A stretch of DNA of 22,296 nt, from positions 1 through 22,296 of IMG/VR virus record IMGVR_UViG_3300028840_007522. One strand, 5' to 3'. The stretch comes from a virus. The translations under genes and the position numbers were made by a program. Shown here piece by piece: positions 1-6,563 of this stretch (positions are counted from its first letter, which is position 1; the number at the start of each line of letters is the position of its first letter). The notes under the pieces are model-generated. The model saw nothing but the letters and a program-made list of their open reading frames with translations, was not told the DNA's origin and searched no databases.

Positions 1-1
1 G

Positions 2-193
2 GACGTGAACGCCACCCTGCTGATTAAATCCGTGTCGTTCGTGTCCCGCAAGACCGAGGCGGGGGACGTGGAGGAGGTTGCGGACCTGGTGTTCGCCATC
101 CCCGACGCGTATGGTGAGGGGGCGACCCCGGGGGCCAGCGAGCGCCAGGTGACCGTCATAGGGGCCAACTTCAATCAGGAGGAGTTTCTGTGA
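2..193 (+). CDS. C-terminal fragment of baseplate hub protein (Mu gp44 / gpD-like)
   Basis: The reading frame is already open at the left window edge, so this is the 3' end of a longer gene; the GTG at position 5 is probably not the real start. The visible tail (LLIKSVSF, then an acidic stretch, then LVFAIPDAYGEG) resembles the end of Mu gp44/P2 gpD/VgrG-type hub proteins, which close with an 'IxSVxF ... LxLVxPDAY' pattern. Such proteins form the central hub of a contractile-tail baseplate, on which the spike sits. Its place directly before a gp45-like spike gene, with a GTGA stop/start overlap, matches the Mu tail gene order. The assignment rests on a short fragment plus context. Only the last roughly 63 residues are visible. 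Confidence 0.6.
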   Translation, partial: DVNATLLIKSVSFVSRKTEAGDVEEVADLVFAIPDAYGEGATPGASERQVTVIGANFNQEEFL

Positions 194-633
194 AAACGCT
201 GGTGGATGTGATAAACGGGCTTAAGGCCCTGCGGCAAAAGGTGGCCAACGTGGTCAAGTTGGCGGTGGTGACGAACGCCAGCGCCGACACGGGGATAGAC
301 ACCATCAGTCAGGTCGAGTACAAGGGCAAGCCGATAAACGCGGCCATGGTGTACCCGTACGGGCTTAGCGCGAACGCCCCCCGCAACTGCTCCGTCCTTT
401 TGTTCGCCCTTGGGGGCAGTAGTCAGAATCCCATTGGCATCCCCTTCTTCCCCGAGGTACGGGTGCGCGACCTCAAGGAAGGAGAGGTGGCGTTCTGCAA
501 CCTGCTGAAGAACACCTCATACATTAAGTTCAATGAAAACGGTGATATAGAGCTAATAACCCCAGGCGGTTTCGTCAAGTACGGGGCCGATGGAAAATTC
601 AACGTCAACGACAATTTCACGGTGGACCCATGA
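190..633 (+). CDS. Baseplate spike protein, Mu gp45-like
   Basis: This 147-aa protein matches the Mu gp45 (spike/gpV-type) pattern. An N-terminal segment is followed by a region with APRNCSVLLFALGGSSQNP, then R(V)RDLKEGEVAFCN, then a beta-rich C-terminus (IKFNENGDIELITPGG). The 'APRG-like ... LLFALGG ... LxxGEVAxxN' series followed by short repeated strands is typical of the OB-fold plus triple-stranded beta-helix spike. It is expected to trimerise below the hub and pierce the host envelope. The GTG start overlaps the hub stop codon, and its own stop overlaps the next ATG, so the three are probably translationally coupled. The length is somewhat shorter than Mu gp45. Family call is confident; symbol left blank because this is not Mu. 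Confidence 0.85.
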   Translation: MKTLVDVINGLKALRQKVANVVKLAVVTNASADTGIDTISQVEYKGKPINAAMVYPYGLSANAPRNCSVLLFALGGSSQNPIGIPFFPEVRVRDLKEGEVAFCNLLKNTSYIKFNENGDIELITPGGFVKYGADGKFNVNDNFTVDP

Positions 634-1013
634 GTCTGGAGTACATAGCGGTGGAAGGGTGCACGATAGAGCACGACGCGGGGTCGCCCATAAGTGGTGG
701 TTCCTTCACCATAACCTCCATAGCCAGCGCCAAGGTGAAGGTGGGGGGGAAGGGCGTGTACGCCCAGCAGATTGATTTCACGTTCAAGGACGGCAACGGC
801 CCCGGCGTCAGCCCCGGAACCGTCGTCGGTGGCGGCTCCATACTGTCCAAGGCCACCAAAGACAGGGCGGAGGGGCAACTGGTGGTGAGGGAGAACGACA
901 CGGGCACGCTGAGCGGGGCGGGCACCAACCCGGCGCCCCCGCCCCCCACGTTGCCCGTCAGCGGCGGCGTGATAATATCAGCGGCCGGGCAAACGAAAGC
1001 GAGGGGACGATAG
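630..1013 (+). CDS. Probable PAAR-like spike-tip or baseplate protein
   Basis: A 127-aa protein whose ATG overlaps the spike stop (ATGA). It is glycine-, threonine- and valine-rich with little predicted helix. It contains ISGGSFTITSIASAKVKVGGKGVY near residues 21-44, a Gly/Pro-rich middle, a QLVVRENDTGTLSG strand-turn, and a Pro-rich linker (APPPPTLPVSGGV) before a basic C-terminus. Repeated short strands with Gly turns and late Pro-Pro segments are seen in proteins beside gp45/gp46 in many Mu-like tails and in PAAR-type tips that sharpen the spike. I see no clear metal-binding His/Cys triad, so PAAR membership is inferred from position and composition. It could instead be another small baseplate component. 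Confidence 0.5.
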   Translation: MSLEYIAVEGCTIEHDAGSPISGGSFTITSIASAKVKVGGKGVYAQQIDFTFKDGNGPGVSPGTVVGGGSILSKATKDRAEGQLVVRENDTGTLSGAGTNPAPPPPTLPVSGGVIISAAGQTKARGR

Positions 1014-1487
1014 ATGGCTACGCCGAACGACACGGACGTTAAAGTGGACATTGCGCTGGTGTGGAACCAGGCGGACAAGACCTACGACTTCGAGATAGCC
1101 GATGACGGCGACTTCGTGGCCGCCTACGGCTTCGACACGTCGCTGGTTCAGGACGTGCTGGCGGAGCGGCGGGCGAACGAGGGCGAGGTGCCGGTGGCGG
1201 AACGGCGGCGGGGGTGGATTGGAAACGAGACGCCCGCGGAGCCGGGGTACGAGATCGGTTCCAAGCTGTGGTTCTATGAGCAGGCGAAGAACACGCTGAA
1301 CACCAAGAACGGATGTGCCGACGCCGTTCGGGATGCCCTGCAGTGGTACGTGCCCAGCCTGCTGAAAGACGTGCGCCTTACAAGTAAGCTATTGCCCCAG
1401 GGGGTGCAATTGGAGATTGAGTTGGTGCGCAAATCGGGCAAAATTGATAAACTTTACTTCAGATTGTGGGAACTGACTGGAATTTGA
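1014..1487 (+). CDS. Phage GP46 family baseplate wedge protein
   Basis: This 157-aa protein fits the phage GP46 family (Mu gp46, functional counterpart of T4 gp25/P2 gpW). It begins with DVKVDIALVWN and continues with FEIADDGDFVAAYGFDTSLVQDVLAERRA. It then has the diagnostic RRGWIGNE...GSKLWFYEQAKN block (about residues 63-91), followed by a helical segment and alternating strands (VQLEIELVRKSGK). The protein is part of the wedge that joins the baseplate to the sheath. It begins right after the stop of the preceding gene and sits between the spike genes and baseplate J, exactly as in Mu-type tails. The upstream sequence GAGGGGACG is a good ribosome-binding site. Confidence 0.88.
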   Translation: MATPNDTDVKVDIALVWNQADKTYDFEIADDGDFVAAYGFDTSLVQDVLAERRANEGEVPVAERRRGWIGNETPAEPGYEIGSKLWFYEQAKNTLNTKNGCADAVRDALQWYVPSLLKDVRLTSKLLPQGVQLEIELVRKSGKIDKLYFRLWELTGI

Positions 1488-1488
1488 C

Positions 1489-2808
1489 ATGGGTCTAATT
1501 TTACCGAACGATTCAAACGAGGTGGTCCAGCGCATCCTGCAGGATGTCAGGGCCGAACTTTCCAATTCGAACCCTTGGCTACGGAATAGCCTTATAAGGG
1601 CCATACCCGTGGGGCTTGGGAACAGGGCGTACGACTACTACTACCAACTGAAGGAGACGCTGAAACAGGCCTTCCCGAACACGGCGGAGGACGAGTGGCT
1701 TCAGATGTGGGCGGACTTGAAGAACATGACGCCGCTGACGGCCACCCCGTCCAAGGGGCCGGTCACCTTCATCGGCGCCTCCGCGGGCCTGACCATACCG
1801 GCGGGCACCACCTACGTCATAGGCGAACTCGAGTACACGGTGGACGCCGACGTGGACACGGCTCTGAACCTCAAAAGCGTGGCCAACCTGACCAGTAGCG
1901 GCACGACGGCGGTGTGCGTGACGGACGATGACCACGAATACGCCACGGGCATGAGCGTGTCCATACAGGGCGTTAACGAGGCGGGGTGGAACGCCTTGTG
2001 GGCGGACATAACGGTGACGGGCGCCAAGAGCTTCCAGTTCCAGGTGCCCGGCGGCCTTGTAAGCCCCGCCACGGGCACCATAGAGGCGTACGCCGTCACC
2101 GCCACCGGGAAGGTCACCTGCGCGGACGCGGGCACGGGCACGAACCAGGATAACGGCACGGAGTTGTCTATACAGGGCACGCCGATAGCGGGCGTGGATG
2201 ACGTGGCGGTGGTGCAGTGGGCGGGCCTGACGGGCGGCATAGACGACGAGACGACGGAGGATTACCAGGACCGCATAGTGAACCGCTGGCAGAACCCGCA
2301 GACCCCCTTCAACCCGGCGCGCATCGAATCTGTAATTCGAGGTATCAATGGAAATACCCGCGTATGGGTCCACCGCGTGACGCCGGTGGTGGGGGCGGTC
2401 ACCGCCTACTTCGTGCGCGACAACGACGCCACGATAATACCGGACCCCAGCGAGGTGCAGACGGCGCTGGACGCGGTGCTGGCTATAACACCCGCCAACA
2501 CGGACGAGAGCGATGTGCACATAGAGGCGCCCACGGGCAAGCCCATAAACGTGACGGTAAGTAGCGTGGCGCCGGACAACTTGAGCATGCGCCAGGCGGT
2601 GGAGGACACTATTAAAACTTACTACAGGGGGAGTCTGGCGGAGGGCGAGGACCACCTGGTGGAGAAGTTGCGTAGCGCCATCTTCCAGACGTACGACGTG
2701 GTGAAGGGCCAGCGCATCCAGTCCTTCGTGCTAGACTTGCCCACGGTGGACGAGCCGGTGGCGCAGGGCGAGATCGCCATAGAAGGGACGGTCACGGTGA
2801 ACAACTGA
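1489..2808 (+). CDS. Baseplate J-like protein (Mu gp47-like)
   Basis: 439 aa. The N-terminus (residues 1-80, with NPWLRNSLIRAIP and DEWLQMWADL) and the core (GTELSIQGTPIAGVDDVAVVQ ... GGIDDETTEDYQDRIVNRW, about residues 222-268) are typical of the baseplate J/gp47 family. The C-terminal half has the PINVTVSSVAPD strand and a long helix before LRSAIFQTYDVV. The protein forms the wedge ring of contractile tails. Residues 139-201 look like an inserted beta domain of the H...G..V.I.G....N...I.V.....F.F...ATG type that is common in phage structural proteins. The ATG lies 1 nt after the previous stop. The last base is shared with the next start codon. Length is normal to slightly long for the family because of the insert. 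Confidence 0.9.
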   Translation: MGLILPNDSNEVVQRILQDVRAELSNSNPWLRNSLIRAIPVGLGNRAYDYYYQLKETLKQAFPNTAEDEWLQMWADLKNMTPLTATPSKGPVTFIGASAGLTIPAGTTYVIGELEYTVDADVDTALNLKSVANLTSSGTTAVCVTDDDHEYATGMSVSIQGVNEAGWNALWADITVTGAKSFQFQVPGGLVSPATGTIEAYAVTATGKVTCADAGTGTNQDNGTELSIQGTPIAGVDDVAVVQWAGLTGGIDDETTEDYQDRIVNRWQNPQTPFNPARIESVIRGINGNTRVWVHRVTPVVGAVTAYFVRDNDATIIPDPSEVQTALDAVLAITPANTDESDVHIEAPTGKPINVTVSSVAPDNLSMRQAVEDTIKTYYRGSLAEGEDHLVEKLRSAIFQTYDVVKGQRIQSFVLDLPTVDEPVAQGEIAIEGTVTVNN

Positions 2809-3491
2809 TGCCTTTTTTGCCCACCAGAACGGATGACGAGCAGGCCAGGATAACGGCGGATTACCAGATTGACGGGCCGCATATGCGGGCCAAGCGCGTG
2901 CCGGGCAAGAACGTATTCAAGTACCTGCGGGCCATGTCCCGCGAGTTCGGGCGGCTGGAGCAGTACCTGCGGGACGCCAACGATGGGCGGCTGATAACCA
3001 GGGTCACCACCTTCCTGTCCGAATGGGAAAAGGCGGCGGGCATACCCGACGCCAATTTCCCGGCCATAGGCACGGAGGAGGAGCGGCGGCGGCACGTGGT
3101 GACCAAGCTGGCGAGCGAGGGGGTGAGCACGGCCGCCGATCTGGAGTGGCTTTGCTCGCTCATGGGCTTCAAGGTCACCGTGTACCCCGGCTATCATTTC
3201 ATATTGAACCCCGACCCGAGGATAACGTTCCCGATCGGCCCGGCCGGTGAGCGGGAGGCCCGTTTCACGGTGGTGTTCGAGGTCAATTTCGCCCAAAGCG
3301 TGCCGGACGCGGTGCCCAACCTGTTCCCCGTGCCCTTCCCATGGGAGTTCAGGAGCAACAACTACAACATAATCCAGGATTTCATGCTGGATATAATTCC
3401 ATCGAACTGCAACGCCAAGTGGATTGTCGCTCCGATCGACAATCCGGGCTACGGATATTTCCCGTACGGGATTAGCCCGTATGGGCTTTGA
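2808..3491 (+). CDS. DUF2313 / Mu gp48-like tail protein (YmfQ family)
   Basis: 227 aa, overlapping baseplate J by one base (TGATG). It carries the YmfQ/DUF2313 signature: an early LRAMSREFGRLEQYL helix, LITRVTTFLSEWEKAAGIPD (about residues 63-82), then TEEERRRHVVTKLASEGVSTAADLEWLCSLMGFKVTVYPG. In Mu the equivalent gp48 links the wedge to the tail fibre. The C-terminus here ends with a tyrosine/glycine-rich GYGYFPYGISPYGL tail, a sticky aromatic-Gly pattern seen in several family members. It lies directly upstream of the first fibre gene, as expected. Confidence 0.88.
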   Translation: MPFLPTRTDDEQARITADYQIDGPHMRAKRVPGKNVFKYLRAMSREFGRLEQYLRDANDGRLITRVTTFLSEWEKAAGIPDANFPAIGTEEERRRHVVTKLASEGVSTAADLEWLCSLMGFKVTVYPGYHFILNPDPRITFPIGPAGEREARFTVVFEVNFAQSVPDAVPNLFPVPFPWEFRSNNYNIIQDFMLDIIPSNCNAKWIVAPIDNPGYGYFPYGISPYGL

Positions 3492-3504
3492 GGAGTGAGT
3501 AGGC

Positions 3505-5880
3505 ATGCCGGAACCCAGAGTATACACTGACAAAAGGGGCTGGGGCCTTGTGCGCAAGGCCAGCGACCAGTACGAGCAGAGGGATTGGTTCAGCGAGCAG
3601 GTGGATTTCGCCAACTACATCGACGCCGATGTGGACAGCATAATACCGCTGGGCAAGGTGTACAGCCTGGCCGCCACGGGTAGCGCCACGGCCAACGGCA
3701 CGGCCCTGCGGGACGCGTACGCTGACGCCAAGACCAAATCCCCGTCCGCCACCAACATAATCAACATAGTTCTGAACGATGGGGCGTACGACATGGGGGG
3801 CGCCAGGCTGGACCTGGATACCGAGTACATAAACATCATAGGTCGCACGCCCGCCAGGCGCCACCAGTGGGTCAACTCGCCCCTCTGGACGGAGGTGGAT
3901 GCGGCGGGGGCCAGGATTTACAACGGTGAGCCGGGGTTCGGCGTTCTGAACGTCACCGTCAACAACGTGTTCCTGGTCAATCTGGACATAGCGAACGCCG
4001 CGTGGGCCAGCGTGCTCACCACGCAGTGCCCGGCCTCCGCCGTGGAGGGCATCGCCGTAATAGGTTGCTCCATACAAGGCACATGGGAGAGCCGGGGAGC
4101 CTGCCAGTACCTGTTCCACAACACCCACGCCGAGAACGGGCTTGGAAGTTCGGGCAACCCGCAGAACGGCGTGTTCATCAAGTGCTCCTCCAGTGGCGGG
4201 ATTAGCTTTTACAGCATGGGCGCCGGTTCCAACACGGCCCTGGTGGACCAGTGTTTGATTCTATACGAGCAGGGAGTGGGCCTGAACAACAGCCAGCATG
4301 ACAAGGTTCTGTTCCGCAACTGCAGGTTCTTCACCGACCCGGCGGAATACCTGTTCCCGATTTACAGCGGCGGCTCGGACACCAACGACACGGTCTTCCA
4401 GGGCTGTTACATGGACGCGGGATTTTTCAAGACGCAAAGCCCCAGCCCGGCATCGCTCTGCAGAATACGGGATTGCGTGATTAAACTGGCGGCGGGCCAG
4501 TACTTCATCGACGCCGGGGCGCACCTTATAAACAGCACGATCGAGAAGGCCACGGGCGGGACGATCGTGTATATAAAGGGCGCCAATTCTTTGATTCATT
4601 CATGTAGACTCATCGGCACCGGTGGCGGCGACGCGGTTACGCTGGGCGGGCCGCCAGTGGGGACCTATCACATCAGCGGCAACGAGATTTCCAACGGGGC
4701 CGCGGCCGGTGCTGGTATAAGCGTGTCCGTCCCGTACGCCGGGGGTAATAACCTTAACGGGCAATGGGTGGACACGGGCGGGGCGGCCTCTCCGTTCGAG
4801 GCGGGGGCGGGCACCAACAGCGCCAAGACGGTCGGCGGCTCCAACCTGGCGGACGGCGACTACAGTTTCGCCGAGGGGCAGAACATAGAGCTTGACGCCG
4901 AGGCGGATTACACGGCGGCCAGGGGTCGCAACCACAAGGCCTGGAACGCGTCGTTCGGGGACATGGCGGGGGACGCTAACATGCTGGGTTTCACCAGCCA
5001 GGACGATGGGACGTTCCACCTGCAGTTCGTGAAGGTGGGGAGCGACGTGACCGTGACTTTCGCTGGTGGAGTTGGTTTCAGCAACTACAGGTCCAGACCG
5101 TTGCTGGGGGCGCAGGTGCGCATAACCGGCACGGTGTCGAACGACGGGGTGTTCACCATAACCCAGCAGAACGCCTTCGGGACCGTGACGTACGTTAACG
5201 CCGGGGGCGCCAACGAGACGACATCCATAGGGGCCAAGGCCGCCATAGAGTCGCCCAATTTCGGGGATTCGGCGGACAACAACCGCATAGCGGGCGCCAA
5301 TTCGAGGATAATAGCGTGCAACAACGCCGACGTGATTGGAGATGGTTGCGTGGTGGTGGACGCCCCTGGCGGCAAGGCCAGCGGCACGCTGGCGGCGAAC
5401 CACCTGTGGGGAGCCGAGGTGCACAGCAACGGCTTCATAATATTGGGTCACACCACCATAGGCCTGGCCAGTCTAATCCGCAGGGTGTTGCACAACGCGC
5501 GCACCACGACCACGGGGTGGGTGAGCGCCAGCATAGGCCCCACGACGTACAACCGCAGATTGCGCCTCAAGCCGTACAAGGCGTATAGGGTGAAAAGCGA
5601 GATCGTGGCCAAGTTCAGGACGGCCAGCGGCACGCCGCAGATGAAGGTGTGGACGCTGATAGCGGCGGTGCAGACGGACAACACAAGCCCGAACCCCAGC
5701 GTGACAATTTTGGGGCAGACCAAGACCGTTGAGTTCGCCTCGGCCGTTGGCGGCGAGGCATCGTGGGACGTGCAGTTCGTGGCCAGTTCCCCGAACCTGG
5801 ATTTGCAGGTGCAGGGCGCCTTGGGCGAGGACGTGCTGTGGGCGGCCAACACGGAGGCGGTGGAGGTGGGGGACTACTGA
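3505..5880 (+). CDS. Tail fibre/tailspike with right-handed beta-helix
   Basis: 791 aa, starting after a strong AGGAG-like site (GAGGAGTGAGTAGGC). Residues about 1-50 are a short N-terminal segment (QYEQRDWFSEQVDFANYID) likely used for baseplate attachment. Residues about 85-420 are made of short repeated strands with N/G turns (INIVLNDGAYDM, INIIGRTPA, VFLVNLDIANA, VLFRNCRFF, TVFQGCYMDAGFF), the pattern of pectate-lyase-like beta-helices in tailspikes. Around residues 445-490 there is a Gly-Ala-Ser segment (DYSFAEGQNIELDAEADYTA) resembling YadA-head turns. Residues about 500-572 form another small beta domain. The last ~145 residues (WVSASIG...TTYNRRLRL...FKVW...WDVQF) look like the C-terminal domain found at the end of many phage tail proteins. 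Probably recognises or cleaves surface polysaccharide; no catalytic residues can be assigned by eye. Confidence 0.8.
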   Translation: MPEPRVYTDKRGWGLVRKASDQYEQRDWFSEQVDFANYIDADVDSIIPLGKVYSLAATGSATANGTALRDAYADAKTKSPSATNIINIVLNDGAYDMGGARLDLDTEYINIIGRTPARRHQWVNSPLWTEVDAAGARIYNGEPGFGVLNVTVNNVFLVNLDIANAAWASVLTTQCPASAVEGIAVIGCSIQGTWESRGACQYLFHNTHAENGLGSSGNPQNGVFIKCSSSGGISFYSMGAGSNTALVDQCLILYEQGVGLNNSQHDKVLFRNCRFFTDPAEYLFPIYSGGSDTNDTVFQGCYMDAGFFKTQSPSPASLCRIRDCVIKLAAGQYFIDAGAHLINSTIEKATGGTIVYIKGANSLIHSCRLIGTGGGDAVTLGGPPVGTYHISGNEISNGAAAGAGISVSVPYAGGNNLNGQWVDTGGAASPFEAGAGTNSAKTVGGSNLADGDYSFAEGQNIELDAEADYTAARGRNHKAWNASFGDMAGDANMLGFTSQDDGTFHLQFVKVGSDVTVTFAGGVGFSNYRSRPLLGAQVRITGTVSNDGVFTITQQNAFGTVTYVNAGGANETTSIGAKAAIESPNFGDSADNNRIAGANSRIIACNNADVIGDGCVVVDAPGGKASGTLAANHLWGAEVHSNGFIILGHTTIGLASLIRRVLHNARTTTTGWVSASIGPTTYNRRLRLKPYKAYRVKSEIVAKFRTASGTPQMKVWTLIAAVQTDNTSPNPSVTILGQTKTVEFASAVGGEASWDVQFVASSPNLDLQVQGALGEDVLWAANTEAVEVGDY

Positions 5881-6563
5881 TGAAAGTCATTTTGCTGAAT
5901 CTTGACCGTAGCGGGGGGCGCCTGGAGGCCATGAAAAAGGCGTTCCCGAACGAGCGGTTCGTCCGCCTGAAAGGCGTGGATGGTTCGGTCTACCAGAATG
6001 CCGGGGTTGGGCGACCCCAGATTTCGTCGGACGGGGCGGCGGAGTTGATAGCCAAGGGAGTGCTGGCGCAGAACCAGACGGCGCCGGTGCTGACGCCTGG
6101 CGAGGTGGGGTGCGCCATGGCGCACGGCAAGGCGTGGCGGCACATATTGAAGAAGGGTTGGAAGGCGGCCATAATAGTGGAGGACGACATAAAGCCGGGC
6201 GAGGCGTACAATGGCACGCTGGCCGAATCGGTGAAGGCTCTGGGCGGCGTGCCCAAGGGTGCCCACGTTCTGTTCCTGACGCACGCCGATGGGGTTGGAA
6301 ACCCGCCTAAAAGATGGGACGCCGAGGGGCGTCTGCTGTACGGCGGCGGGAACCACGCTTACGTGATAACGGCCGAGGGGGCGGAGAAGGCGCTGGCCGC
6401 CCAGTTCCCAATGTACCTATCTTGCGCGGAGCAGTGGCATGAAGGCCTGGATATGCGGGTGGCGCCCAGGGCGGTGGTGGAGATGGCGGGCACGGGCGCC
6501 CGTAGCACCATGAACTTTATGGGGGACGAGAAGACCCCGGCTAGGGAGAAGCGACATGAGTAG
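5880..6563 (+). CDS. Family 25 glycosyltransferase (LPS-type, GT25)
   Basis: 227 aa. The ATG at 5880 overlaps the fibre stop by one base (TGATG) and is preferred over upstream starts inside the fibre gene. It shows the GT25 pattern: N-terminal MKVILLNLDRSGGRLEAM, ERFVRLKGVDGS, then LTPGEVGCAMAHGKAW (residues 71-86), IIVEDDI with the acidic EDD at 101-103 (expected metal/nucleotide-sugar site), and later GGNHAYVITAEGAEKAL. The length is typical. GT25 enzymes add hexoses, usually to lipooligosaccharide or to protein hydroxylysine. Its gene is wedged between two tail-fibre genes with overlaps on both sides, so modification of a fibre protein or of host surface glycan are both possible. The substrate cannot be told from sequence. 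Confidence 0.85.
   Translation: MKVILLNLDRSGGRLEAMKKAFPNERFVRLKGVDGSVYQNAGVGRPQISSDGAAELIAKGVLAQNQTAPVLTPGEVGCAMAHGKAWRHILKKGWKAAIIVEDDIKPGEAYNGTLAESVKALGGVPKGAHVLFLTHADGVGNPPKRWDAEGRLLYGGGNHAYVITAEGAEKALAAQFPMYLSCAEQWHEGLDMRVAPRAVVEMAGTGARSTMNFMGDEKTPAREKRHE

Noticed and set aside
1484-1491. TTGACATG at the gp46/J junction as a promoter -35 box
   Set aside because: No -10 box follows at a proper distance and the position is inside a tightly coupled structural operon; the string arises from the stop/start junction.
1579-2655. Long open frame on the minus strand opposite baseplate J, and similar ones elsewhere (for example 2622-3614, 4600-5451, 9743-10846)
   Set aside because: They lie fully opposite well-supported genes, are rich in His, Arg, Val and Tyr, and lack start signals. 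GC-rich coding DNA that seldom uses TTA, CTA or TCA codons leaves such frames open by chance.
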